43,331 nt of DNA. Origin: Lentisphaeria bacterium (GTDB lineage: Bacteria; Verrucomicrobiota; Lentisphaeria; Victivallales; Victivallaceae). The stretch is taken from contig JAFVZS010000116.1 of the NCBI GenBank assembly GCA_017508015.1, positions 1 to 43,331 of the forward strand, given 5' to 3'. Shown here one piece after another: positions 1 to 8,732 of this stretch; the first letter of the stretch is position 1, and every line of letters begins with the position of its first letter. Both the position numbers and the translations under genes were made by a program. The notes beneath the pieces were generated by a model. The model saw only the letters and a list, made by a program, of their open reading frames with translations, did not search any database and was not told where the DNA came from.

Positions 1-377
1 CCCTGATCACCTCGGTATATCAGAAAACCCGGGAGATCGGTCTGCTCAAAGCCCTCGGCTGTACCGACCGGGCAGTCATGCGGATCTTTGTTCTGCAGGG
101 ATTTCTGGTCGGCCTGATCGGCAGCGTTTCCGGTACAATCCTCGGTTGTCTGGTCATCCGTTTCCGGCAGAATATTCTCAACTTCGCCTCTTTGATAAGC
201 GGACAGGAACTTTTTCCCAAAAAATTCTATTTTTTCGATCATCTGCCGGCGCAGATCATCGTTTCAGATGTGGCTTTTATAGTTATCAGCAGCATTCTGC
301 TCTGCACTTTGGGAGCATTGCTCCCGGCTTTACGGGCAGCACGGCTGCAGCCGTCGGAGGCTTTGCGTTATGAGTAA
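1..377 (+). CDS. LolC/LolE-family lipoprotein-releasing permease, C-terminal part (5' end outside window)
   Basis: The reading frame is open from the left edge (first complete codon at base 3) to the stop at 375-377, so only about the last 124 residues are present. The visible part starts with a stretch typical of FtsX-like permeases just after a membrane helix (YQKTREIGLLKALG), then a hydrophobic segment (FLVGLIGSVSGTILGC), a periplasmic-side loop, a last hydrophobic helix and the usual end ALRYE. Proteins of this family form the inner-membrane part of the Lol system, which extracts lipoproteins for transfer to the outer membrane. The next gene encodes the matching ATPase and overlaps this one by 8 bases, which supports a Lol complex rather than another FtsX-type exporter. 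Whether it is LolC, LolE or a hybrid LolF cannot be told from the C-terminus. Confidence 0.85.
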   Translation, partial: LITSVYQKTREIGLLKALGCTDRAVMRIFVLQGFLVGLIGSVSGTILGCLVIRFRQNILNFASLISGQELFPKKFYFFDHLPAQIIVSDVAFIVISSILLCTLGALLPALRAARLQPSEALRYE

Positions 378-1053
378 AAAGATCCTTGAATTACGTAATG
401 TCCGCCATTCATATCAGATGGGGCAGAAAACCATCGATATTCTCAAAGGGGTGAATTTTGTTCTTGACCAGGGTGAATGGTGCTGTATTTACGGAGCTTC
501 CGGCAGCGGAAAAACCACTTTACTGAATCTTATCGGCGGCTTGGAAATTCCCCAAAGCGGTAAAATCACCGTTTGCGGTGAAGTTCCGGCAGAAATGTCA
601 GGAAATCAGGCGGCGGCATTCCGGGCATCCCGGATCGGATTCATCTTTCAATCCTACCATCTGCTGCCGGAATTGACCGTTTTGGAAAATGTCACTCTCG
701 CCGGAACCATCGCCGGACAAAGCTTCCATGCCGCCAGAAAAAAAGCAATGCAATTGTTAAGTACCGTCGGTTTGGAACACCGTATTGCCCACCGGCCGAT
801 GGAACTTTCCGGTGGAGAACAGCAGCGTACCGCCATCGCCCGCAGTCTGATCAATGATCCGGCTCTGCTGCTGGCCGATGAACCAACCGGCAACCTTGAT
901 CCGGATACCGGCAGTGAAATATTGAAACTTTTTCAATCCCTGCGCCAGGCCGACCCGTCACGCACCATACTGATGATCACCCACAATCTGGATATTGCCG
1001 CTCTTGCCTCGCGCACAGCCGATCTGAAAAACGGTATTCTCAGCAACCGGTAA
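370..1053 (+). CDS. lolD: LolD-like lipoprotein-releasing system ATP-binding protein
   Basis: A 227-residue stand-alone ABC ATPase of the LolD/MacB class. Visible motifs are the Walker A loop GASGSGKTT, a Q-loop ([17 protein letters not shown]), the signature LSGGEQQR and the Walker [10 protein letters not shown] with a D-loop NLDPDTG, followed by the switch histidine in MITHN. The phrase [13 protein letters not shown] is characteristic of the LolD/MacB/FtsE branch. It powers extraction of mature lipoproteins from the outer leaflet of the inner membrane with its permease partner. The ATG lies inside the end of the permease gene (8-base overlap) with a GGAGG nine bases upstream, so the two are translationally coupled. 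The symbol rests on neighbourhood as well as motifs; other exporters of this class would look alike. Confidence 0.85.
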   Translation: MSKKILELRNVRHSYQMGQKTIDILKGVNFVLDQGEWCCIYGASGSGKTTLLNLIGGLEIPQSGKITVCGEVPAEMSGNQAAAFRASRIGFIFQSYHLLPELTVLENVTLAGTIAGQSFHAARKKAMQLLSTVGLEHRIAHRPMELSGGEQQRTAIARSLINDPALLLADEPTGNLDPDTGSEILKLFQSLRQADPSRTILMITHNLDIAALASRTADLKNGILSNR

Positions 1054-1099
1054 TACGGTCAGATATTCTGAAAAACAACATTCTGGAAAGACCAATATC

Positions 1100-2518
1100 A
1101 TGAATATATTTTCACGGGAATCATTCGGCGGACGCGGCGGCGTGGCCGATGTTTCAAAAATCGCGTTTCCTCTGGTCGTTGCATCCATCGGTCACGGCGT
1201 GAATCTTTTTACAGACCGGGTGATGCTGTCAAATTATTCCCCGGCGGCAATGGCGGCGGCATTTCCCTCCGGCCTGACCAGTTTCACCATGTCCTGCATC
1301 TTTTTGGGCATTGTCGGTTATGCCGGAGTATTCGTGGCCCAATACACCGGAGCCAAACAATTTTTCAATGCTGCCAAAGCGGTCTGGCAGGCAATCTTTC
1401 TGGCCCTTGGCGGCGGGACACTCATGGCCTCGACCACCTTATTCGCTGAAGAACTATTCGACTGGTTCGGGCACGCTGAATCTCTGCGCAGTATGGAAGT
1501 GACCTACTATACGTTGCTGTCATGGTTCGGATTTGTACCGTTGGTATCAGCGGCTCTTTCCACATTCTGGAGCGGACGGGCCAAAACTAAGATGATCATG
1601 GTGGTGAATCTTTTGATAACACTTTTCAATATCCCGCTCAATGCTCTGCTGATATACGGCAGAGACTTCGGATCATTCACCATTCCGGAACTCGGCATCG
1701 CCGGGGCGGCGTATGGTACTGTCGGAGCCGGAGCGATCGGATTATCTGTTTTTGCCGTCTGTTTTTTCCTGCCGGGAGCCAGAAAAAAATATGGCACTTG
1801 CCGCAATCCTTTTTCACCGGACATATTCAAACGGCTGATCCGTTACGGTACGCCGAATGGAATTCAACTGGTTCTGGATCTGGCAACTTTCAATATCTTT
1901 GTCGTACTGCTCGGCAAAATCAGCGAAGATGTTCTTACGGCCAGCACCGTGGCGATGTCGGCATACAGTCTGGCATTCAACCCGATGATCGGTTTCGGTC
2001 AGGCCGCTTCGATCCTCGTCGGTCAGGGAGTGGGGGCAAAAGATATTGCATTTGCTGAAAAATCTGTCCGCAGCTGTCTGTTTCTGGTGCTGGCATATAC
2101 CCTGTTGATGCTGATAATATTTATCTGCTTTCCGGAAATGATCTGTCAAATGTTTGATCTGTCGAATGCCACCGTCATCCGTCTTTCCCGGATCATGCTG
2201 ATTTTCACCAGCGGATATCTGTTTTTTGATGCAATAAATATCCTTTTCGGAAATGCGGTAAAAGGAGCCGGAGATACCAAATTCGTCATGTGGGCCGGAA
2301 TCGCCCTCGGTTGGCTGCTCTTCGCCATTCCGTGTATTGCGGTATATGAAATATTTTCCAGCCGATGGGCAATCGGAAAATTCGGTGAATTGACCGCACA
2401 GAACATAAATGTCTGGTCACTCTGGAGTATCTGCAATTTCTATATTGCCATGCTGGCTGCCACATTTTTCCTGCGTTACCGCCATGGTAAGTGGAAATCA
2501 ATGAGCGTCATCAACTGA
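1100..2518 (+). CDS. MATE-family multidrug/toxin efflux transporter
   Basis: A 472-residue polytopic membrane protein with about twelve hydrophobic segments in two homologous halves (two MatE domains, roughly residues 20-180 and 245-410). It opens with the usual amphipathic start and a first helix followed by a loop typical of MATE proteins (VNLFTDRVMLSNYSPAAMAAA). A second-half loop with NPMIGFGQAASILVGQGVGA corresponds to the repeated MatE motif. Such proteins export cationic drugs or metabolites in exchange for Na+ or H+; the substrate cannot be read here. It starts 46 bases after lolD on the same strand and may be co-transcribed with it. Its last 21 bases overlap the 3' end of the convergent nudC gene, leaving no room for a terminator between them. 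Confidence 0.9.
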   Translation: MNIFSRESFGGRGGVADVSKIAFPLVVASIGHGVNLFTDRVMLSNYSPAAMAAAFPSGLTSFTMSCIFLGIVGYAGVFVAQYTGAKQFFNAAKAVWQAIFLALGGGTLMASTTLFAEELFDWFGHAESLRSMEVTYYTLLSWFGFVPLVSAALSTFWSGRAKTKMIMVVNLLITLFNIPLNALLIYGRDFGSFTIPELGIAGAAYGTVGAGAIGLSVFAVCFFLPGARKKYGTCRNPFSPDIFKRLIRYGTPNGIQLVLDLATFNIFVVLLGKISEDVLTASTVAMSAYSLAFNPMIGFGQAASILVGQGVGAKDIAFAEKSVRSCLFLVLAYTLLMLIIFICFPEMICQMFDLSNATVIRLSRIMLIFTSGYLFFDAINILFGNAVKGAGDTKFVMWAGIALGWLLFAIPCIAVYEIFSSRWAIGKFGELTAQNINVWSLWSICNFYIAMLAATFFLRYRHGKWKSMSVIN

Positions 2519-3340
2519 CCGGCTGAAAATCCGGTCAATGACCGCTCTGGCGACCGAACCGTGAGCCGGTAATTCCGGGTGATTTTCTGAAGTGAACCAG
2601 CCAAGATCGGTCAATTCCACGCCATCGGCCCGGGCTGTGCCGCAAGCATATTCGGCGCAAAATGCCAACATCAGTGAATTGGGAAACGGCCAGGACTGAC
2701 TGGTGACATATTGCAGATTTTTCACTTCAATACCGCACTCTTCCCGGATTTCTCTGGCAACTGCGGCTTCCAGAGATTCACTGGCTTCGACAAAGCCGGC
2801 GATCAAACTGTATACATTTCCGGCGAAATTCCGGTTGTGAGCCAACAATAATTCCCGCCCCTCATTGCGGGTGATACCCACAATCACCGCCGGAGCAAGC
2901 TGCGGATAATAGACACTGCCGCATGCCGGACAAATCAGCCCGGAATCCCTTTCAGAAGCCTGCAATCCACAGCGGCAGCGACCGCAGAAGCGGTGCTGCA
3001 TCCGCCAATGAAGCAACTCTCTTGCCCGGCAAAGCGCCGAACTTGCCGCCTCGGAAAATTCATGCAGAAACTGCCGGATCTGCCACAGCTCCAATATCCC
3101 ATCAGATATTTGCAGTGTTTCACACTCAAAAGCGAAACAGCATCTGCCATCCAATTTACCGACCCGGATCAAACTCTCATTTTTACCGGCGAACTTCCGA
3201 ACCTCTGACCAATACGGCAAACGTTTACTGCCGCTTTCATGGCAAACCACCGTATTCTTACGGCACAATACGATCACCGGATCATTATCCCCTGGAAAAG
3301 CACACTCGGTTTCTGAAAGTTTCTGGGTAAATTCAAACAC
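2498..3340 (-). CDS. nudC: NADH pyrophosphatase, Nudix family (NudC-like)
   Basis: A 280-residue protein with the three hallmarks of NudC. There is a four-cysteine zinc ribbon near the middle (FCGRCRCG and ICPACG). A complete Nudix box follows (starts GFVEASE, ends REIREECGI, matching Gx5Ex7REUxEExGU). Then comes the NADH-specificity motif SQSWPFPNS. The enzyme hydrolyses NAD(H) to NMN(H) and AMP, and in some bacteria removes NAD caps from RNA. The start is a GTG at 3340 preceded by GGGGTGATC, a good match to the extended anti-Shine-Dalgarno. This start overlaps the end of mnmA by 8 bases, so translation is probably coupled. It is the last gene of the long minus-strand run. Confidence 0.93.
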   Translation of the reverse strand: MFEFTQKLSETECAFPGDNDPVIVLCRKNTVVCHESGSKRLPYWSEVRKFAGKNESLIRVGKLDGRCCFAFECETLQISDGILELWQIRQFLHEFSEAASSALCRARELLHWRMQHRFCGRCRCGLQASERDSGLICPACGSVYYPQLAPAVIVGITRNEGRELLLAHNRNFAGNVYSLIAGFVEASESLEAAVAREIREECGIEVKNLQYVTSQSWPFPNSLMLAFCAEYACGTARADGVELTDLGWFTSENHPELPAHGSVARAVIDRIFSRSVDDAH

Positions 3341-4367
3341 TTTCGATCACCCCGCCTCCGGCAAGAATGTCACCGCAGTAAAAAACCGCAGCCTGCCCGG
3401 GAGTTACCGCCCGTTGCGGCTCGGCGGTATATACACGCCACATACCATCACTCAATTTTTCCAAGTGGCAACCAACCCCCGGAGAACGGTAACGCACCCT
3501 GACAGTCAAATCCCCATCCGGCATCCGGCCGCTCTGCCACGAAATATCTTTCACTGAAAATGAACCGCTCAGCAACTCATCCTGACAAGCAGTCAACTCA
3601 ATATCACCATTGACTGCACAGATACTTTTTATGTAAGCCGGCACTCCCAGGGCGACATTCAATCCCTGCCGCTGACCGAGAGTATAGCGGTGGATTCCCT
3701 GATGATGACCGACCACTTTTCCCCGGTAGATGAAACGCCCCTCTTTCACCGGCAAATCACAACGGCGGCGCAAAGTTTCACCGCAGCACTCTCCGGGAAT
3801 TTGGAAACAGGCATCCTGACTGTCTTTGCGCACCGCACACGGTAAACCAGCCTGAACAGCGATCCGGCGAACTTCACTTTTGGTCAGATTCCCCAGCGGG
3901 AAACCGCTTCTCGACAACTCCTGCTGGGTCAAACGATAAAGAAAATAACTTTGATCCTTGCTCAAATCCACGCCTTTGGTCAGACGGTAAATATTATTCT
4001 CACAACTCAAACGCACATAGTGCCCGGTAAAAACCCTGCGGATCCCCGCCAGATCCGCCGCCCGGAATAATTCAGCAAATTTCAACACTTTATTACAGTT
4101 GCAGCAGGGATTTGGCGTTCTGCCGGAAGCATATTCCAAGGCGGAATCATACAATACCCGCCCGTAAAATTCTGCGGCACAATCATGCTCGATCAATCTT
4201 ATACCGAGCATGTCGCAGCTTTGGAACAACTCCGGATCTGCCGGAGCATCTGATTCCATTTTCAAATGAATGGCTGTCACCCGGTATCCCGATTGCAAAG
4301 CCAGATATGCGGCCACTGTAGAATCAACTCCGCCGGACATGGCAACGGCAATATTTTCCTTACTCAT
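3333..4367 (-). CDS. mnmA: tRNA-specific 2-thiouridylase MnmA
   Basis: A 344-residue PP-loop ATPase that puts the sulfur on C2 of wobble uridine 34 in tRNA-Lys, -Glu and -Gln. The PP-loop SGGVDST is at residues 11-17. The first catalytic cysteine lies in GRTPNPCCNCNK and the second in KDSQDACF, the form found in Bacteroidetes- and Firmicutes-type enzymes. The C-terminal beta-barrel domain is present (YTLGQRQGL onward). The in-frame GTG at 4370 is possible, but ATG at 4367 fits better, giving an 8-base overlap with the upstream glycosyltransferase gene. The protein is slightly shorter than the E. coli enzyme (368 residues). Confidence 0.95.
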   Translation of the reverse strand: MSKENIAVAMSGGVDSTVAAYLALQSGYRVTAIHLKMESDAPADPELFQSCDMLGIRLIEHDCAAEFYGRVLYDSALEYASGRTPNPCCNCNKVLKFAELFRAADLAGIRRVFTGHYVRLSCENNIYRLTKGVDLSKDQSYFLYRLTQQELSRSGFPLGNLTKSEVRRIAVQAGLPCAVRKDSQDACFQIPGECCGETLRRRCDLPVKEGRFIYRGKVVGHHQGIHRYTLGQRQGLNVALGVPAYIKSICAVNGDIELTACQDELLSGSFSVKDISWQSGRMPDGDLTVRVRYRSPGVGCHLEKLSDGMWRVYTAEPQRAVTPGQAAVFYCGDILAGGGVIESV

Positions 4368-6042
4368 CACTCAAAATCCACTCATCATCCAAACGCCGCA
4401 CCCCGCGCCAGACCGATATCGGCATATCATCATAGGTGTAATCATCCGGCAGAAGCGGAGTCCATACCCGTTCCGGATAAAGCGGCAAGCCGGAAGATAT
4501 GACATATACCGTATCTTCCAAACCATCCAGCTCATTCAGAGAATGCAGTTTGTAAATCGGTTTGCCGACATAAAAAAGTCCGCAATACATACCATCAATA
4601 TTGTACTTATAGAGTTTTGCCGTATCTGACGGCAAAGCATTGCGTACATCATGCCCCAATGTGCGCCAATCCTTTTCCATCATCCGGTAAGGCAAAAATT
4701 CTACGGCTGCCAATACGGCGATCCCGGCACAAAGCAGGGTCAATTGAACCCACACCGGCAGACGCCGATGGCCGAAATTGTAAAATAAATTCAACACCAG
4801 TAAAAATACCACCGCCGCCAGTGACAGATAAAGATAACCGGGGATCTCATCGCGGAACATCATCTTTTCCGCTTCTCCGAAAAAACCGAGAAATCCGGCA
4901 GGTAAAAAATTCACCAGCAAAATACTCAATGCCGATAACGGAAAGAAAAAACCTCCGGCAAGCAATGCCTTGCGCAAAAACATCCCGTAACGGCGTACTC
5001 CCAATTCGTAGGTCAGACCGGTCAAAATCGCCAATGGGCCGATCAGAAAGAAAATCAGTTTGCTGGAAGCTCCGGGAATCAACCAGGCCAACGCCAGCAT
5101 CGAAAAGAAAAGTGTCCGCAAATAACGGCTGAATACCGGCAGCGGTGAAATAGCCTGCAATGCCACGCAAAACGGCATCCACATCACCAGTGACCACGGC
5201 AGCATGCGCAATGGCAGCAGCAGCGGAAAAAGCAAAATCTCCTCCCAATATTTACCGGTGGAAATCATTTGCAGATCCCCCCCGACGGCGTAATGCCGCA
5301 AACTGAAACCAAAAGGATATGCCCATGCCAATACCACTGACAGCAGCAAAATCAAACCGATCAGAAATCCCGGAGTCCGGAATTTACCGGCAAATGAAAG
5401 CGGCCGCCTCAAAAATAACAGCGGCATCGCAAAAAACAGCAGCACCGTCGGCCCGCAAGTCAGAAACCCCAGCGACAGCAATACCGCAGATGCGATCCAC
5501 GCCGAATTCCAGTTCGCCAGACGGCTGCCATAGTGAAAAAACAACAGTTGCGCCGCCAGAAGAAAACATGCGGCCATCGTTTCCGGGCCGCCGTAAACTC
5601 CTTTTTCCAACGTGTACAAAGTCCCCAGACAACAGCATGCGGCCACCAATCCGGAACGCTTGCCGCATCTGGTACCGACTGCAAAACCGGTAAGCAGAGC
5701 CAATATGCCAAGCATCGTTACCGAAACCACCCGCAATGCATTCTCCATCGGCAAACCGCAGCGGTAAAGCACTGAAACCACCGCCGGATAAAGCGGCCAC
5801 ACATCACTGTGCGGCATATTGTGAGCCTGAGCCGTAATTCCGGCAGATGGAACCCACTGATGTTCAACATAATCAGCGGCAATTGCCGCAAAAATCCCTT
5901 CCTGACGGAAAAGTTCATGACTGCCGATCACCCAGGGCAGAAACAGCACCGCGAACAACACCGCCACCAGCACTATTCCCCGCCGGAATGACACCCGTTT
6001 TTCCAACCGTAATGACAACGGTAAAATTTCATTATTCATCAT
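4360..6042 (-). CDS. GT39-like polytopic membrane glycosyltransferase (ArnT/PMT superfamily)
   Basis: A 560-residue protein with about a dozen hydrophobic helices and a soluble tail of about 100 residues (from KDWRTLGHDV). The layout matches the ArnT/PMT/GT39 superfamily, which moves a sugar from a polyprenyl-phosphate donor to lipid or protein on the periplasmic side. The first periplasmic loop normally carries an Asp-Glu pair (DEG/DET) and a KPPL motif. Here the corresponding stretch reads RQEGIFAAIA and the later one DVWPLYP, so the glutamate is kept but the aspartate is glutamine. Activity may differ from classical members. It overlaps mnmA by 8 bases and is preceded by a 123-base gap. 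The acceptor is unknown. A second, different GT39-like protein lies at 14554-16077. Confidence 0.7.
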   Translation of the reverse strand: MMNNEILPLSLRLEKRVSFRRGIVLVAVLFAVLFLPWVIGSHELFRQEGIFAAIAADYVEHQWVPSAGITAQAHNMPHSDVWPLYPAVVSVLYRCGLPMENALRVVSVTMLGILALLTGFAVGTRCGKRSGLVAACCCLGTLYTLEKGVYGGPETMAACFLLAAQLLFFHYGSRLANWNSAWIASAVLLSLGFLTCGPTVLLFFAMPLLFLRRPLSFAGKFRTPGFLIGLILLLSVVLAWAYPFGFSLRHYAVGGDLQMISTGKYWEEILLFPLLLPLRMLPWSLVMWMPFCVALQAISPLPVFSRYLRTLFFSMLALAWLIPGASSKLIFFLIGPLAILTGLTYELGVRRYGMFLRKALLAGGFFFPLSALSILLVNFLPAGFLGFFGEAEKMMFRDEIPGYLYLSLAAVVFLLVLNLFYNFGHRRLPVWVQLTLLCAGIAVLAAVEFLPYRMMEKDWRTLGHDVRNALPSDTAKLYKYNIDGMYCGLFYVGKPIYKLHSLNELDGLEDTVYVISSGLPLYPERVWTPLLPDDYTYDDMPISVWRGVRRLDDEWILSDE

Positions 6043-6165
6043 ATTTCACATTAATATCCTGATTTTTGTGAAATCAATACAGTAAACAACATTTCAGTGA
6101 CACATAAAACTCATTTGCAGAGTGTCTTTTTATAATTTAGTACCGCTTGTGAATTTTTCAACTTC

Positions 6166-7434
6166 TCAGTGCGTATTTTCCGGATATTCCCCGTTTTTCA
6201 GAAATCCGATGATCTCCTGCCTTTCAAATTTTTCACTGATCCTGCCCGGCAGATTTTTCAACAGCGGCGAAGATATCAGCATATAATCGCTGACCGCCAG
6301 CCGGAGCCGCTCTTTGGAAAAATCTCCCGCACCAAAATACCGGATCTTACCACGCCGCAGATTCCGCAACGCCGCGGCCATATTTCCGTTGACTTCAACC
6401 ACGGCGATCCGGTTGCCGTAAGGAAATAATTCGTATATCCGGTTCAGTGTGAGTTCCGGATGAAAATATGCCGGATCAAAACCGACAATCGCCGCATCCG
6501 CCCCCGATATCCGGCGGACAGCTTCAGCAGCCGATCTCCCGAATTTTTCCGCATCAGAAAATTTTCCCAGAATCACGTTTCCGGCAGCTTTCGCAGCCTC
6601 CTCCGCCTTTCCGGCAATCTCCATTACCGCCGCATCCGCAGTTTCCGACGGCCGGAGCAAACGGGAAGTTATAAAACGCAACTGTTTTTCCGCTGAAAAG
6701 TGCAGTGTCAGCAAAGCCGCCGATCCGGCACGCGCACCGGGTTGACAAAACAATACCCGCTTCATAATGCCGCCGGGCATTTCACGGTGGGAGTGCGCTC
6801 CGGCAACGGCATCGATTTCCGGGAAATCCCGTAAAATCCGGTAATATACCGGATAATTGGAAGTACTGATATGAGCAAGTAAGATTATTGCATGACACCT
6901 CTGCCGGAGCAATTCAGATACCGCCGGTTTCAAAACAGTCAATTCATCATCATAATGTAATTCCGGCCAAAACGGAACCCTCTTTTGCAATCCGGTTTCA
7001 CCGAGGGCAATAAAGCCGATACGGAAACCGTTTCTTTCGATCACAGCCGCCCCGGGCATCCGGAATTTTCCCAGCGACCACTGCGCTCCCATGATTCTGC
7101 CGCGAAAACGCTGCCGCCAGGTTTCCATTACCGTTACCGGAAATTCCAAATCGTGATTTCCCGGCACCAGAATATCGAACCCCAATGCATTCAATGCCCT
7201 GATCACCGGCAAACCGTTTTGCCATACGACCGGGAAACTGCTCTGAGCAAAATCACCGAGATCAACTTTTATCGCCTGCGGATAATTCCGGATCGTTCCG
7301 GCCAGATAAGCCAGTGCCGCCAAATCGCCATGCAAATCAGCAGTGACAATAATATCCACCCCGTTGCCGCAGAGCAAAAAACTCCGCAGCACGAGGATAA
7401 ATAAAACACAAAACTTTTTTCCGGAAAAACTCAT
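6166..7434 (-). CDS. Exported metallophosphoesterase, 5'-nucleotidase/UshA-like
   Basis: A 422-residue protein with an N-terminal signal peptide (hydrophobic residues about 8-22). It then carries the calcineurin-like metal-binding blocks in order: DLHGD at 33-37, VDLGD at 57-61, GNHDLE at 92-97, LLAHIS, and AGAHSHR. The C-terminal third resembles the 5'-nucleotidase C domain, with a degenerate form of the substrate loop (LFPYGNRIAVVEVNG). It probably dephosphorylates nucleotides or sugar nucleotides in the periplasm. At 422 residues it is shorter than UshA (about 550), so the C-domain is reduced. The start ATG is 6 bases after the metY-like stop, with an AGGCG nine bases upstream inside the end of that gene, so the two are likely co-translated. 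The exact substrate is not readable. Confidence 0.8.
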   Translation of the reverse strand: MSFSGKKFCVLFILVLRSFLLCGNGVDIIVTADLHGDLAALAYLAGTIRNYPQAIKVDLGDFAQSSFPVVWQNGLPVIRALNALGFDILVPGNHDLEFPVTVMETWRQRFRGRIMGAQWSLGKFRMPGAAVIERNGFRIGFIALGETGLQKRVPFWPELHYDDELTVLKPAVSELLRQRCHAIILLAHISTSNYPVYYRILRDFPEIDAVAGAHSHREMPGGIMKRVLFCQPGARAGSAALLTLHFSAEKQLRFITSRLLRPSETADAAVMEIAGKAEEAAKAAGNVILGKFSDAEKFGRSAAEAVRRISGADAAIVGFDPAYFHPELTLNRIYELFPYGNRIAVVEVNGNMAAALRNLRRGKIRYFGAGDFSKERLRLAVSDYMLISSPLLKNLPGRISEKFERQEIIGFLKNGEYPENTH

Positions 7435-7440
7435 GCAAGC

Positions 7441-8721
7441 TTACGCCTGCGCCAAAGCCTGATCAAAATCAGCTTTGATATCTTCAATATTTTCCAGACC
7501 GACTGACACCCGGATCAAATCCGGAGAGACCCCGGCCGCCACCAATTCCGCTTCTGAAAGCTGGCGGTGTGTCATACTCGCCGGATGCAGCACCCCGGTA
7601 CGGGCATCGGCCACATGCACCACGATAGCCGCCAGTTTCAGCGAATTCATCACCTTTTCTCCGGCATCACGGCCGCCTTTCACGCCGAAACACAAAACTC
7701 CGGAAGCCATACCGTCTTTAAAGTATTTCTGTACTTTACCGTACTCCGGATTATCACTCAATCCCGGGTAATTCACCCAGCTGACTTTGGGATGGTTGCG
7801 TAAAAACTCCGCCAGTTCCAAAGCGTTGCTGCTGTGCCTTTCCATACGCAAATGCAGCGTTTCCGCCCCCAGATTGGCCAGAAAAGCGTTAAACGGCATC
7901 ATCGGAATACCGTAATCACGCACCAGCTGCACCCGCAATTTCACCGAAAACGGCGAATCGGCAAAATCTCTGGTATAGATCAGACCGTGATAACTTTCAT
8001 CCGGTTCGGTAAATTCCGGGAATTTGCCGTTACACCAGTCAAAGCCGCCTTTTTCCACGATAATACCGCCGACCGCAGTGGCATGACCGTCAATATATTT
8101 CGTTGTGGAATGGGTCACGATATCCGCCCCGAAATCAAACGGACGGCACAATATCGGAGTCGGGAAAGTGTTATCCACGATCAACGGTACACCGTGACGG
8201 TGCGCAACTTTGGCATACATTTCAAAATCGGCAACCAGCAAAGCCGGATTGGCCAATGATTCAATGAATAGAGCTTTGGTATTCTCTTTCATGGCAGCAT
8301 CAACCGCTGCTTCATCCATATCCGGAGTAACAAAAGTGATCTCAATACCACTCTTTTTCAGCGTATTGGTAAAAAGCGATACTGTGCCGCCATACAAACT
8401 GGATAATGCCAGCACATGATCTCCGGCTCTGGCAATATTCATCAACGCAAATGCATTGGCAGTCTGGCCGCTGCTGACAGCCACCGCCGCCACCCCGTTT
8501 TCCATAGCTGCGATCTTTTTTTCAAAAGCATCGACCGTCGGATTGGCCAGACGGGTATAAAAGAATCCCGCCCGTTTCAAATCAAAAAGATCGGCCACAC
8601 TCTGAACATCGTCATATTTGTAAGTGGTACTTTGCACGATCGGCACAACTCTGGCCTCTCCGTTGCCCGGTTCATAACCGGCCTGAATGGTCAGTGTTTC
8701 GATTTTCCAGTTTTTATCCAT
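7441..8721 (-). CDS. O-acetylhomoserine sulfhydrylase-type PLP enzyme (MetY-like)
   Basis: A 426-residue member of the Cys/Met-metabolism PLP family. Visible features are the early QSTTYKYDDVQ, the SSGQTANAFA cofactor-binding turn, IVDNTFPTPILCRPFDFGADIV before the active site, and the PLP lysine in HSTTKYIDGHATAVGG. The long insertion after the lysine (FPEFTEPDESYHGLIYTRDF) and the length favour O-acetylhomoserine aminocarboxypropyltransferase (MetY) over cystathionine gamma-synthase or beta-lyase. The enzyme makes homocysteine from O-acetylhomoserine and sulfide. A strong ribosome-binding site AAAGGA precedes the ATG. It starts 11 bases after the YihY gene with no leader, so a SAM riboswitch in front of it is excluded. 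Confidence 0.88.
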   Translation of the reverse strand: MDKNWKIETLTIQAGYEPGNGEARVVPIVQSTTYKYDDVQSVADLFDLKRAGFFYTRLANPTVDAFEKKIAAMENGVAAVAVSSGQTANAFALMNIARAGDHVLALSSLYGGTVSLFTNTLKKSGIEITFVTPDMDEAAVDAAMKENTKALFIESLANPALLVADFEMYAKVAHRHGVPLIVDNTFPTPILCRPFDFGADIVTHSTTKYIDGHATAVGGIIVEKGGFDWCNGKFPEFTEPDESYHGLIYTRDFADSPFSVKLRVQLVRDYGIPMMPFNAFLANLGAETLHLRMERHSSNALELAEFLRNHPKVSWVNYPGLSDNPEYGKVQKYFKDGMASGVLCFGVKGGRDAGEKVMNSLKLAAIVVHVADARTGVLHPASMTHRQLSEAELVAAGVSPDLIRVSVGLENIEDIKADFDQALAQA

Positions 8722-8732
8722 TTTTCATCCTT

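Noticed and set aside
2498-2518. Frameshift or assembly error suggested by overlapping 3' ends of the MATE and nudC genes.
   Set aside because: Both proteins end naturally and full length; a 21-base convergent overlap is unremarkable.
6043-6165. Promoter for the GT39-like gene (minus-strand TTGAAA near 6150).
   Set aside because: The nearest -10-like sequences are at 19-21 bases; too poor to list as a feature.
8722-8732. SAM riboswitch in front of the MetY-like gene.
   Set aside because: Only 11 bases separate it from the upstream coding region.
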